Origin: Vampirovibrio chlorellavorus
GTDB lineage: Bacteria > Cyanobacteriota > Vampirovibrionia > Vampirovibrionales > Vampirovibrionaceae
Assembly (NCBI GenBank): GCA_003149345.1
Contig: QFWI01000008.1
Coordinates: 248,001 to 312,000, forward strand
DNA: 64,000 nt
Direction: 5' to 3'
The position numbers and the translations under genes were made by a program. Below, piece by piece: positions 10,074-18,600 of the stretch. The notes under the pieces were generated by a model. The model ran no database searches and was not told the origin of the DNA. It saw nothing but the letters and a program-made list of their open reading frames with translations. How positions within the stretch are numbered: the first letter of the stretch is position 1; every line of letters begins with the position of its first letter.

Positions 10074-11741
10074 ATGAACGGTAGTTGTCCCTCCCCCTCA
10101 ATTCTAAAGCACCCTAAGCAAAAACTTGCGTTTGCCAGTCTGTTGTTGCTAGGCTTACTGCTTTTGGGCAGGCAGCCTTTGCGCGCAGAGACCCGATGGC
10201 AGGACATCCCGGATGATTTTTGGGCCAAATCGGCCATCCACAGGCTGAACGAGCGGGGTATCCTGATCGGTGGCGCGGATCGTTTTTACCCCTATCGGCC
10301 AATCACCCGTGCCGAATACGCTAGCATCCTGGCCAAAGCCTTGCCTCAAAAAGCGATCACCACAGCGCCTCAACGTTTTTCTGATATTCCGAAACACCAT
10401 TGGGCGGCCCAGGCCATTCAAACCGTGGTTGGGCAGGGCTGGATGAGTGGCGTGACCCGGCAGCAATTTCGCCCCAACCAGATTTTAACCTTGGGAGAGC
10501 TTTACACCAGTCTGGGAAAAATTCAGCCGTCCACCCTGGAAGCCGATCAGGCAGCATCCATTCTCTCCCCCTATCGGGATCAAGACCAGTTGCCGGAGTG
10601 GGCCAGAGTGCCCGTCGCCCAAGCCGTGGCCAGTGGCCTCATCCTCAGTGAACGCTCCAAAACCCGGCTGTCTCCCAACTTGCCCGCCTCCCGTGCCAGC
10701 GTGGCCGTTTGCGTGGACAAGGCCTTACAGGGAATGACGCAGGCCTCAACAGCCCCAATGGTAGCAGCCGGTTTCCAGGCATTAAGCCAAGCCCGGCGTG
10801 AGGGCCTTCCCGCAAGCCTTGCCCCAAACCCCGCCTTGATAGAAAGCGTGCCAGCAGTCAATGTCGTGGGCCAATTGGCTCCCGGAGAGACATCAGGCTC
10901 CTGGCAGCTCGTTCGGGCGGATGGCAAACGCTTCACCCTGGATGCCCAGGCAGTGGATGCTCGCTCCTGGCAAGCGGGCCAATCTGTTCAGGTCACCGGC
11001 AATCTGGACGCCTTGCGGGGTACCACGAACGATCCCATTTTGGTCGTACAGACCTGTCACCCCATCGAGCCCTTTGCCCCGGACAAAGCGGCTTCCCTGG
11101 AGACAGAGGCCTTGGGCTCCCCGAAGGTAATATCCTCCACCGTGTCCCCAACCACGCTTGCCACGGACAACGTTACCCCCTCAGCATCCCCGGAAAAGGG
11201 TTCAGAAAACCTTTCAAAAGCGGAAGCCAAGCCATCCGTCTTACCGGACAATGCCTCTAAGGAGCAAGCGGACCTCACTTCTGCCTCCTCCGAGAGCGCC
11301 TCAGTTTCCCATAAACCGATGAAAAGAGAGCGCCTTTCTGGCCCCAGCGAATTCAAGCTGTACTTCCCCAATTTAGCCAATCTGCTCAGCGATCCCAGTC
11401 TCATGCTGGGTGAAGCCATCGCTCGCCCGGGGTTGGCAGGATCAAGTCCCCAACAAGCCGTGGAAGCGATATTGGGCGGGCCTATCGACTCTGAAAAGCG
11501 AGCCGGGTATTTTATGGACGCCGACTTGAAACGCTTGCGACTGGATAAATTCAGCCTGAATGAAAGCGGATTGGCCACTGTGCAACTCTACGCCCCCGGC
11601 GATTTCCAGTTCAGCAACAGCAGCGTACCGGCCCGGCTGGATGAACAGATTCGCCGTACCTTGAAGCAGTTCGATGGCGTTCATCGGGTCAAGGTTTCCG
11701 TTAAAAACCCCAAAGACAAGATTCTCTGGATTTCACCATAA
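10074..11741 (+). CDS. SLH-domain envelope protein with C-terminal GerMN-like domain
   Basis: A 555-residue exported protein. A signal peptide (LAFASLLLLGLLLLGRQPLRA) ends near residue 38. Three S-layer homology repeats follow: WQDIPDDFWAKSAIHRLNER (about 42-90), FSDIPKHHWAAQAIQTVVGQ (about 103-150) and a weaker one near 175-220. A small beta domain (about 260-325) and a low-complexity Ser/Thr/Glu linker lead to a GerMN-like domain at about 425-550 (FKLYFPN... ATVQLYAPGDFQF). SLH repeats tie proteins to cell-wall polymers; GerMN is a small peptidoglycan-associated domain. A terminator follows. Confidence 0.85.
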   Translation: MNGSCPSPSILKHPKQKLAFASLLLLGLLLLGRQPLRAETRWQDIPDDFWAKSAIHRLNERGILIGGADRFYPYRPITRAEYASILAKALPQKAITTAPQRFSDIPKHHWAAQAIQTVVGQGWMSGVTRQQFRPNQILTLGELYTSLGKIQPSTLEADQAASILSPYRDQDQLPEWARVPVAQAVASGLILSERSKTRLSPNLPASRASVAVCVDKALQGMTQASTAPMVAAGFQALSQARREGLPASLAPNPALIESVPAVNVVGQLAPGETSGSWQLVRADGKRFTLDAQAVDARSWQAGQSVQVTGNLDALRGTTNDPILVVQTCHPIEPFAPDKAASLETEALGSPKVISSTVSPTTLATDNVTPSASPEKGSENLSKAEAKPSVLPDNASKEQADLTSASSESASVSHKPMKRERLSGPSEFKLYFPNLANLLSDPSLMLGEAIARPGLAGSSPQQAVEAILGGPIDSEKRAGYFMDADLKRLRLDKFSLNESGLATVQLYAPGDFQFSNSSVPARLDEQIRRTLKQFDGVHRVKVSVKNPKDKILWISP

Positions 11742-11768
11742 CCCAATAATCCCAATATCTTGATTTTC

Positions 11769-11800
11769 GGCCTCATGCGCTTGTATGGGGCCTTTTCTTT
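11769..11800 (+). terminator. Rho-independent terminator after the SLH gene
   Basis: The 8-bp stem GGCCTCAT / ATGGGGCC (one G-U pair) with an 8-base loop is followed by TTTTCTTT. The same 5' arm can instead pair perfectly with ATGAGGCC at 11804-11811, giving two alternative hairpins. Confidence 0.8.
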
Positions 11801-11891
11801 GAAATGAGGCCGGGAGGTGCCGCTGGGGATGATCACTAGGCCTCCCCTGCCCGTTTCTGGTATAACCGCAACAGGATTAAAGGAAACAATC

Positions 11892-13508
11892 ATGCCCCTG
11901 CCCCCTGTCATTGGCAAAATCAGCCAGAACGAACCCTTAACTGTCAGCCTGATTGTCCTGCTGGCACTGGGGTTGCGGCTAATCAACCTGGATGCCACCA
12001 GCCTGTGGATTGATGAAATTTACTCTTTCATGGTGGCCAACACCCATGTGTACCCCACCCAGCTGGATACGACGATCCACAGCGCCAGCGATTTTTACCA
12101 GCGCTTCCTCAACTGGCAGCCCATGAATCTGGATCGACTGCTGGCCCTGCTGAAAATTAACGTGCATATGCCCCTTTACTATCTCTTGGTCAATCCGTGG
12201 CTGGGCTGGTTCGGAAATGACGCCGTGGGCTTGCGCAGTTTTTCCGCGCTCTGCTCAGCCTTGTTGGTGCTGCCGGTCTTTGGGCTGGGCAAGGCCATGG
12301 GTGGGCGTCAGGCCGGATACTTATGCGCTATGGTCACCGCCCTGTTGCCATTCCAAATTTACTACGGGCAAGAAGGACGCATGTACGCCCTCAGCCTGTT
12401 TTGGGCGGGCTGGGCCGGGCTGGCATTTTGGCAGGTGCTGTTTGGAAAACGTCCCATTTTGTGGGGCTGGCTATACGCCCTGGCCGTCAGCGGGGGCATG
12501 CTCAGCCATTACATGTTCGTCTTTTTTCTGGGCTTTCAGGCGATATTTGCCCTGTGGTACGGATGCCAAACGCAACGGTGGCAACGCTTGACCCATGCCC
12601 TTCCGGCTGCGTTGGCTTTAGGGGCCATTGCCCTGTGGTGGCTGCCCGTTTACCAGATGCAACAACAGGGAGTCAACGAGGAATACCACTTCGCCAAGGG
12701 GCTGGTGGGCTGGAGTCGCTATCTCAGCGTGCCCTTCTGGCAGCCGCTGGTGGTGGTGGCCGGGGATAACCGACTGAGTCGCCTCATATACATACCCCTC
12801 TCCCTGCTCCTGTTATGGCTGGCCTATCGCCCCCACAAGGGAGTGAAAGCCAGCTTCCGTTTTAGCGTAAGCGGATACCTAATGGCCTGGTTATGGATTC
12901 CCCTGTTCCTGCAAATTGGCTACGACTGGTTGAAGCACACCCATATTTCCATCATCGATCGCTACGCCATGCTGATTTCCCCGGCCATGAGCTTGCTGTT
13001 GGGACTGGCCCTGGCTCGACTCTGGACACCGGCATCCGATTCCGGCACGGTCTCAGCCAGCCAGGGAAGACGTATGCTAGCAAGCGCCATTCTGTCAGGG
13101 ATGTTGGCGCTGGCCCTAGGCAGCGTGGCCTCGCCTTCCCCCTTTCGGGATGAGCATAACAAGGATGATCATATTCGGGAAAAAATCGGATATTTCCTGG
13201 CCCAGGCCCAGCCTCACGATCTCATATTTGTGAATGGCCCGCTGGGCGCTCCCAATCTGGCCGCTTTTTATCTCCACCAACAACGCCCCCAACAGCCCAT
13301 GGTGTACTGGATTAGCCGCTATCAGGGAGAGGCGGTACCCTTGCCTGCCCCAACTCTGTTTAAGCCGTACCAGCGGGTGTGGCTATTTCGTCATCGGGCC
13401 AACAACGAACGCGGCTTGCAAACCGCCAAAGACTACTTAAAATCCATGTATCCCCACCTGGTTCAAACCCATGACTGGTTTATCTACAGCAGGCCATCAG
13501 CGCTCTAA
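11892..13508 (+). CDS. Family 39 (ArnT/PMT-like) membrane glycosyltransferase
   Basis: A 538-residue polytopic membrane protein with about 11-12 hydrophobic segments. The acidic pair after the first membrane helix (SLWIDEIYSF, Asp41-Glu42) matches the catalytic Asp of the PMT_2/GT39 group, which uses polyprenyl-phosphate sugars to glycosylate lipids or proteins outside the membrane. YYGQEGRMYAL near 160 is another family-typical loop motif. The start at 11892 is preferred over 11817 because AAAGGAAA lies just upstream. Acceptor and sugar are unknown; surface glycosylation fits the neighbouring envelope genes. Confidence 0.85.
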   Translation: MPLPPVIGKISQNEPLTVSLIVLLALGLRLINLDATSLWIDEIYSFMVANTHVYPTQLDTTIHSASDFYQRFLNWQPMNLDRLLALLKINVHMPLYYLLVNPWLGWFGNDAVGLRSFSALCSALLVLPVFGLGKAMGGRQAGYLCAMVTALLPFQIYYGQEGRMYALSLFWAGWAGLAFWQVLFGKRPILWGWLYALAVSGGMLSHYMFVFFLGFQAIFALWYGCQTQRWQRLTHALPAALALGAIALWWLPVYQMQQQGVNEEYHFAKGLVGWSRYLSVPFWQPLVVVAGDNRLSRLIYIPLSLLLLWLAYRPHKGVKASFRFSVSGYLMAWLWIPLFLQIGYDWLKHTHISIIDRYAMLISPAMSLLLGLALARLWTPASDSGTVSASQGRRMLASAILSGMLALALGSVASPSPFRDEHNKDDHIREKIGYFLAQAQPHDLIFVNGPLGAPNLAAFYLHQQRPQQPMVYWISRYQGEAVPLPAPTLFKPYQRVWLFRHRANNERGLQTAKDYLKSMYPHLVQTHDWFIYSRPSAL

Positions 13509-13614
13509 AATCCAATATTTTCAGTATTCTGTTGGGGAATTGCAAAGTGACGGATTTATTATGAAGGGGCAAGTGGTATGATTAACCATATGTGTATGCT
13601 CAACAATCGTTCAG

Positions 13615-14616
13615 GTGAGTCTCTTGTCAAAAAGTAGCGCTTTCAAACACAAACCCATCCCCTGGATGTACTCCACGGCTGGGGCCATGGTAGCCGCGGC
13701 TATTATGAAGCTCAATCCCATCCACCGACGCCTGTCCGAGATGGAAATTCGCAATATTCAGGATTACTTCAACAGCGACTTCATCAGTCCCAATCAGCGT
13801 CGGCACATCACCAACCTGATGGCCTTTATGATGAGTTACTATCACGCCATCAAGCGATTGGGCAAACTGGGTAAGCTGGCCCGGCAGGATTATTACGCCC
13901 TCAATCGCCAAGGCTGCTTTGCCCTGAATGAATTACCCCGGATTGGGGACGCCGGGCCCGCCAGCCAAAAAACACCCATGTTGATTGTTCCGGGGCTGAA
14001 TACCCCGCCGGTCTTTTTCCGGGAAATGCACGCCTACTTTACGGCCAAAGGTTACCCGGTGGAAGTCATGTCTCTGCCGGAGAATGGTTTGGCCGATGTG
14101 GCCACCGCTGCGGCCAAGCTGGAAGAGGAACTACACCTGCTCAAGAAAAAATGCGACGCCCCCCAGGTGAATGTGGTTGGTCACTGTCTGGGCGGGGTGA
14201 TTGCCCATTACTGGCTACAGACTCAGGCCGTTCAGGCCAGCTCGGTGGCCAATCTGGTTTCGCTGGGCACGGGCTTTTTGGGCGCGGAAGGCGTACAAGA
14301 GCTGAAAAACCTCTGGATTCCCCGTAATCCGGGTAAACCAGTGCCCAAAGTGTTTGACGAGTTGATTCACTGGAATTTGAACATGGTGCGTACCTCCACT
14401 GAGGTAGCTTATCACAGCCTGATTACGGTGTGGGACTTCATGGTGCATTTCCGCAAAGGCTTGCTGGAGGCGGCCTCCGATATGCCGTGCCAAATCAACA
14501 ACCTGATTCTGGACAACCCGGATATTGATCACCTGACCATTGCCCTGAATCATGAAGTGTTTGAGTACATCGAGCGCATGATTCGCCCCAGCATCGGCGG
14601 AACGCAAGCGACATAG
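13615..14616 (+). CDS. Alpha/beta hydrolase with Cys in the nucleophile elbow
   Basis: A 333-residue protein with the lipase/acyltransferase fold: the oxyanion strand MLIVPGLNTPP at about 122-132, the nucleophile elbow VVGHCLGGVIAHYW at 187-200, and a likely catalytic His in NPDIDHLTIAL. The elbow is G-H-C-L-G, with Cys191 where lipases have Ser. A Cys at this place is established for polyhydroxyalkanoate synthases and some acyltransferases, but the overall sequence does not look like PhaC. A short hydrophobic N-terminal stretch (TAGAMVAAAIM) may bind membrane. Start is GTG at 13615; a TTG at 13624, better spaced from AGGTGAG, is possible. Confidence 0.75.
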   Translation: MSLLSKSSAFKHKPIPWMYSTAGAMVAAAIMKLNPIHRRLSEMEIRNIQDYFNSDFISPNQRRHITNLMAFMMSYYHAIKRLGKLGKLARQDYYALNRQGCFALNELPRIGDAGPASQKTPMLIVPGLNTPPVFFREMHAYFTAKGYPVEVMSLPENGLADVATAAAKLEEELHLLKKKCDAPQVNVVGHCLGGVIAHYWLQTQAVQASSVANLVSLGTGFLGAEGVQELKNLWIPRNPGKPVPKVFDELIHWNLNMVRTSTEVAYHSLITVWDFMVHFRKGLLEAASDMPCQINNLILDNPDIDHLTIALNHEVFEYIERMIRPSIGGTQAT

Positions 14617-14768
14617 CTCCCGTCAGGGCACACCACAGTGCCCACCGTTTTTTAACCCGAAACACAGTTCTTAACAGTTTGACCCTTTTCTGGAACATAA
14701 CCATCACCACACGTCATGGTGTGCAATGAATTCGCTAATCACGGCGGAATTGTGAGGGCTTACAGACG

Positions 14769-15041
14769 ATGGCTCAACCATTGGCGGTCTTAAACATTAC
14801 CGGGTCTGCGACCGCTGCCCGAAATAGCCTTGCACCCGTGCCTGCTTATCGTTTTTACGTGCCCCAGGACAAGGCCAAGCGCAAAAGTCGGGCCATCTTG
14901 CATCAACTGGAATTTTTAAGCGACGTATTCGCCAATGAAGGGGCCAATCGTTTTTTCAAAACCTTCTTGCTGCGCTTTTTGTTTGATTCTGGCAAAACCT
15001 CGGCTGAAGAGTCCGCCACAGGCAAGCGTCTGGCTGCCTAA
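14769..15041 (+). CDS. Small protein of unknown function
   Basis: A 90-residue protein, MAQPLAVLNITGSATAARNS at the start, with a basic middle (PQDKAKRKSRAILHQLEFL) and an amphipathic, Phe-rich segment (RFFKTFLLRFLFDSG) near 60-75. GAGGG lies 9-10 bases before the ATG. No family is recognised. It sits just before the two speD-type genes on the same strand, separated from them by about 140 bases holding hairpins, so co-transcription is possible but not shown. Confidence 0.6.
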   Translation: MAQPLAVLNITGSATAARNSLAPVPAYRFYVPQDKAKRKSRAILHQLEFLSDVFANEGANRFFKTFLLRFLFDSGKTSAEESATGKRLAA

Positions 15042-15071
15042 AAGCCAGTCTCTGTTCTCCCTGCGTCATTC

Positions 15072-15129
15072 AAACCCTCTTTGAGTGGGTTTTCAAGCCT
15101 GTCTGATTCATCAGGCAATTCATAGGCTT
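15072..15129 (+). promoter_or_regulatory. Structured leader before the speD pair
   Basis: Two hairpins can form. The first (15072-15093) pairs AACCC with GGGTT and is followed by TTTTC, resembling a weak terminator of the small gene upstream. The second has outer arms AAGCCT (15095-15100) and AGGCTT (15124-15129) enclosing CTGATTCATCAG, itself able to pair. The first speD-type ATG follows 55 bases later. Whether it is regulatory is inference; it does not match a riboswitch known to me. Confidence 0.35.
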
Positions 15130-15184
15130 GCTTAGGCCAGGGAACAGCGATGCGTTTACCTTTGAATTCAAGAGGATTTTGCCC

Positions 15185-15619
15185 ATGACCGATATTTTGG
15201 GTCGTCACTTGCTGGTGGAATTTTATGGCTGTCAGCCAGAAACGCTGGATTCCGTCGCCGTCATTGAAACCCACATGAACGCAGCCGCCCTGGCCTGCGG
15301 CGCCACCATCGTGCAATCCACCTTCCATCGTTTTGAGCCTTGGGGGGTGAGCGGGGTGGTGGTCATCTCGGAGTCACATCTGGCCATCCACACCTGGCCA
15401 GAGTATGGTTACGCTTCCGTGGATCTCTACACCTGCGGGGGGCACATAGAACCGCTGGCCGCCTATGAGCACCTGCGGTTGATGCTGGGCGCCCAACAAG
15501 CGGAAATTCAACAACTCCAACGGGGCAATATGGACGACATCCGCTCCCGAACGCCGCACCCAAATCCCCTGCACCCAGACCTCAACCCGGCCATCCTGAA
15601 AGGAGGGACTTTCGCATGA
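15185..15619 (+). CDS. speD: S-adenosylmethionine decarboxylase proenzyme
   Basis: A 144-residue class 1B AdoMet decarboxylase. It cleaves itself between Glu63 and Ser64 in ISESHLAIHTWPE to create a pyruvoyl group. His69 and Cys84 (LYTCGG) occupy the places of the Thermotoga enzyme's His68 and Cys83, needed for processing and catalysis. The product, decarboxylated AdoMet, donates aminopropyl groups for spermidine. The ATG at 15185 is preceded by AGAGG; an upstream in-frame codon at 15128 has no such site. The C-terminal 30 residues are Pro-rich and unconserved. Its TGA overlaps the next ATG (ATGA), indicating translational coupling. Confidence 0.94.
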   Translation: MTDILGRHLLVEFYGCQPETLDSVAVIETHMNAAALACGATIVQSTFHRFEPWGVSGVVVISESHLAIHTWPEYGYASVDLYTCGGHIEPLAAYEHLRLMLGAQQAEIQQLQRGNMDDIRSRTPHPNPLHPDLNPAILKGGTFA

Positions 15620-16113
15620 CATCAATCATTTCAGTCTCTCAAACATCTCCCATCCTTGCCCCCGCCATGGCCGACGGGTTGAGTCCAGTCACTCAGAGCG
15701 GAGTCGGGTTTGGCCCCCACCTGATGCTGGACTGTCGGCAGTGCGATCCCGGTAAAATCGGCGATGTGGCCTACGTGTTTGAGGTACTCAACACCTTGCC
15801 AGCCCAGGTGGGCATGACCGCCATCACCCAGCCTTACGTGTTTCCCTACGCAGGGCTGGTGCCAGAGGATCGGGGCGTCACCGGCATGGTGGTCATCGCC
15901 GAATCGCATCTGTCCTTTCACTCTTTCACCGAAAAAGATTACTTCTTTTTCGATCTGTTCAGTTGCAAGCCCTTTGATGTGGATGCGGCGGTACAGTTTG
16001 TGGTGAAAGCCTTTGCCGTGAAAGACTGGGAACTGCACTACGCCGAACGGGGTCGACACTTCCCACGGGGAGCCCCCACACAGCCCCAGAAGCAGTCACC
16101 CAAGCCCGGTTAA
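15616..16113 (+). CDS. Second SpeD-like pyruvoyl decarboxylase paralogue
   Basis: A 165-residue SpeD-family protein. The processing site VVIAESHLSFH keeps Glu96-Ser97, and His102 and Cys117 (DLFSCKPF) are conserved, so it should mature to a pyruvoyl enzyme. The substrate-side segment differs strongly from the first copy (HSFTEKDYFFFDLF instead of HTWPEYGYASVDLY). SpeD homologues reported to have become ornithine or arginine decarboxylases often sit beside a true speD, so this copy may supply putrescine or agmatine; a regulatory partner is the alternative. It overlaps the first gene by 4 bases and is followed by a terminator. Confidence 0.85.
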   Translation: MTSIISVSQTSPILAPAMADGLSPVTQSGVGFGPHLMLDCRQCDPGKIGDVAYVFEVLNTLPAQVGMTAITQPYVFPYAGLVPEDRGVTGMVVIAESHLSFHSFTEKDYFFFDLFSCKPFDVDAAVQFVVKAFAVKDWELHYAERGRHFPRGAPTQPQKQSPKPG

Positions 16114-16124
16114 ACGATTCGAGC

Positions 16125-16168
16125 AAAAAAAGGCGGCATCCCGGAATGGGGTGTCGCCTTTTCCTTTT
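16125..16168 (+). terminator. Rho-independent terminator after the speD pair
   Basis: The stem GGCGGCATCCC / GGGGTGTCGCC, extended by A-T pairs, with a 5-base loop, is followed by TTTTCCTTTT. It lies 12 bases after the stop of the second speD-type gene. Confidence 0.88.
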
Positions 16169-16314
16169 GATGGATACCAACGATGATTGATGCCTAGGGC
16201 ATTGATCTCACTCTTGTCTAACCGGGTTTAAGCATCGACCATTGCTTTCTTACGGAAGTCTGGAATCTCCAAAGTCGGCTCACGCCTGTTTGAGCAAGGG
16301 GCCTCCGAAACCCC

Positions 16315-16614
16315 TCAAAGCCTGCCATACAACTCTTGCAGCAGGTCTAGCAAATTGAAGGTGCGAGGATCCGCCACAGAGTAAAACACCTGATTGGCCT
16401 GCTTGCGGGTGGTCAAAATGTCCTTGTCTCGCAATTGGGCCAGGTGCTGAGAAATATTGGACTGGGTGGTGCCCATCAGCGCTTCCAGTTGGAACACGTT
16501 TTTCTCACCGGAGCGCAGCACATTCAGAATGCCCAGCCGGATGGGATGACTGAGGGCTTTGAGCCGTCGGCAAACTTTTTCCGAGGAGAGGGCTGCTGGG
16601 TTCATACGCTGCAT
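16315..16614 (-). CDS. ArsR-family winged-helix regulator
   Basis: A 99-residue ArsR/SmtB-type DNA-binding protein. The helix-turn-helix is at about 50-75 (TTQSNISQHLAQLRDKDIL) and the wing at about 78-90 (RKQANQVFYSV). The metal-binding ELCVCDL motif of ArsR sensors is replaced by NVFQLEALM, so metal sensing through that helix is unlikely. Start is ATG at 16614; a second ATG three codons on has an AGGA about 10 bases upstream. The gene stands alone; its target is not evident. A GGGG/CCCC hairpin overlaps its stop codon. Confidence 0.88.
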   Translation of the reverse strand: MQRMNPAALSSEKVCRRLKALSHPIRLGILNVLRSGEKNVFQLEALMGTTQSNISQHLAQLRDKDILTTRKQANQVFYSVADPRTFNLLDLLQELYGRL

Positions 16615-16641
16615 TCCTATTCATTCAGGCCTGTGCATTCA

Positions 16642-16788
16642 AGGCCAGGCTGCCTTTGCCACACGTTTCTAAAACTGCGTGCCGCTCAAACAAGTTTTGG
16701 AAGTTCTTTTGGCAACGCTGCCAAGTTCACGTTTTTTAACTCGCTGCACTCAAACAGTTAGAAACGTGTGGCAAAGGCAGCCTGGCCT
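16642..16788. repeat. Palindromic element, copy A
   Basis: A 147-base element bounded by a perfect 31-base inverted repeat: 16642-16672 (begins AGGCCAGGCTGCC) and 16758-16788. Inside are two similar ACTGCGTGC..CTCAAACA-like segments in direct order and a central hairpin TTGGCA-n4-TGCCAA. The same plan is found at 57901-58044 and, degraded, at 49898-50068. There is no open reading frame. ATTCA occurs at or next to both outer edges, a possible target-site duplication. Confidence 0.85.
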
Positions 16789-17222
16789 AATTCAATCAGG
16801 CCTATACCATCAGACATAGCCAGCAGATCCGGATACACTGCCAGCCAGAACAATCCCTTGAACTTCCGGGCGCTCTCTCATTATACATCATTTTATTAGT
16901 AAATTCTAATATTTTTACTTGTTAATCATGAAGCCACCTTTAAACCATCATGCGCAAAGCCGAGTTCAATCACGGCCCTCTGCTTTTCAAAGTCATGGGC
17001 TGTTCCCCCAGCGCAAAAAACGTTACAATAAGCAGAGAGACGCTGGGGCTCTCTGCCACCCCGGAGTATGCTCTTGTTGGCCGACTTCCTTGCCAATAAA
17101 CACTGCCCGGTCTGGCCACCAGCCCCCAAAGACCGTCTTACCGAGTGATTTTGTCAGCGTATTTTGTCAGAGAGTGTAGAGTGAGAGCGCCAAACCTGAG
17201 TTATCCCGCAAAGGGTCATTCC
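16789..17222. other. AT-rich intergenic region before the serine hydrolase
   Basis: Contains a palindrome ATTAGTAAATTCTAAT at 16894-16909, which could be a regulator site, and a hairpin with arms GCAGAGAG (17032-17039) and CTCTCTGC (17049-17056). Frames reading through it (16919-17179) have no ribosome site or protein-like composition. Confidence 0.45.
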
Positions 17223-18515
17223 ATGTCACGAAGAAATCATCCCCCCCGATCACTTGCGGCACGCAGGTACCACTACCAAAAACAACGGCAACAGCGTGTG
17301 GCCATTCTGGTGCTGGCGGGCCTGTTACTGCTGGCCCTCATTGGGGGTGGCATCTGGGGGGCCTTGCAAATCATTCCCCGCATTATTCCCAACGTGATGG
17401 CACAAAGCCTTGAAGCCCTGCCAGAGCTGCCCAAATTACCGGATTTTCCGAATCAATCAACGGATACCAGTGCCTTTGACGCCTACATGAACCGGGATTT
17501 CGGCCTGCTAAAAACCCCCAGCCTGCTGTACTACCACAACCTGGATTACACCCTGCTCAGCCACCCCACGGTGGGTTCTCTGCAAGAGCAACTGTTGCCG
17601 GTGATGCCCGTGGCCGAGGATACGGCCCTGAAAACACAGCTGCAAAGCATCGTGGCCGCTTATCCCTTAGATCGCTTTAAAGCCCACCTGTACTTCTTCA
17701 ACCCCCAGGATCGTACCTATGTGGAAATCAATGGCTACGAGCCCGTGGCCGCGGCCAGCGTCATCAAGCTGCCCCTGCTGCTGCAATACCTGATGAGCGT
17801 GGATCGTAACATTATGACCATTGATACCCCGCTCCTTTATGCGGAGTATCACCGGGCCGGGGGGTCAGGCGACCTGCAATTCAAGGACTCGGGCAAGGAG
17901 TTGACCGCCAACGACGTGGCCGGGCAGATGATTCGCATTAGTGATAATACCTGCACCAATATGATGATCCATTATCTGGGGGGCACGGACGCGGTGAACC
18001 AAAAGCTGGCCAACTTGGGGCTGGTGCATACCCGCATCCGTAACTGGTTGCCCGATCTCAGCGGCACCAATACCATTTCCCCCTACGAGATGGTCAATAT
18101 TCTCTACAACATTGACAGTGGCCCGCTCATCTCGGAACTGTCCCGCATCAACGGCACTGCCATCCTGGAAAGCACCCACAACCGAAATCTGTTGGTCTGG
18201 TCTCTGCCACGGGAAGCCCGAGTGGCCCACAAAACCGGCGATGTGGCCACCTCCCTTGGAGATTCTGGAACCGTTTACCTGCCGGACGGTCGCCGGTATT
18301 ACCTGTCCATTCAGGTGGAGCGTCCCTACAACGATTACAGCGTGCGGGATCTCTTCCATCAGGCCTCCCGACTGATTTACGATCACGTGGCCGCGCAACC
18401 GGCACCCAAAAATCAGCTGTTACAACCATTGCAACTCACCCAATCGGGAAAGCCCAGTGAGCCCTCAGCACTCCCAGCTGATCCTTTGGCCTCCCCGGTG
18501 GCCGCTGCCCAGTAA
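17223..18515 (+). CDS. Beta-lactamase-fold serine hydrolase, membrane anchored
   Basis: A 430-residue protein with one N-terminal membrane helix (VAILVLAGLLLLALIGGGIW, 26-45) after a basic tail. The domain from about 130 has the three motifs of the penicillin-binding/class A beta-lactamase fold: SVIK (Ser179, Lys182), SDN (240-242) and KTG (337-339). The omega-loop Glu that lets class A beta-lactamases deacylate antibiotics is not found; the corresponding stretch reads NWLPDLSGTN. A D,D-peptidase or other serine hydrolase role in the periplasm is more likely than resistance. The start at 17223 follows AAAGGG; the longer frame from 17145 lacks a site. Confidence 0.85.
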   Translation: MSRRNHPPRSLAARRYHYQKQRQQRVAILVLAGLLLLALIGGGIWGALQIIPRIIPNVMAQSLEALPELPKLPDFPNQSTDTSAFDAYMNRDFGLLKTPSLLYYHNLDYTLLSHPTVGSLQEQLLPVMPVAEDTALKTQLQSIVAAYPLDRFKAHLYFFNPQDRTYVEINGYEPVAAASVIKLPLLLQYLMSVDRNIMTIDTPLLYAEYHRAGGSGDLQFKDSGKELTANDVAGQMIRISDNTCTNMMIHYLGGTDAVNQKLANLGLVHTRIRNWLPDLSGTNTISPYEMVNILYNIDSGPLISELSRINGTAILESTHNRNLLVWSLPREARVAHKTGDVATSLGDSGTVYLPDGRRYYLSIQVERPYNDYSVRDLFHQASRLIYDHVAAQPAPKNQLLQPLQLTQSGKPSEPSALPADPLASPVAAAQ

Positions 18516-18600
18516 ATCATGTGACTCATGAATTCATAAGTAACGCCATCAACGGCTGACCCCGACTGGGCAATCTGGATTGGGTAAGGTAATTGTGAGC

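Noticed and set aside
17223-18515. Calling the serine hydrolase a beta-lactamase
   Set aside because: The omega-loop Glu needed for deacylation is absent, so only the fold is claimed.
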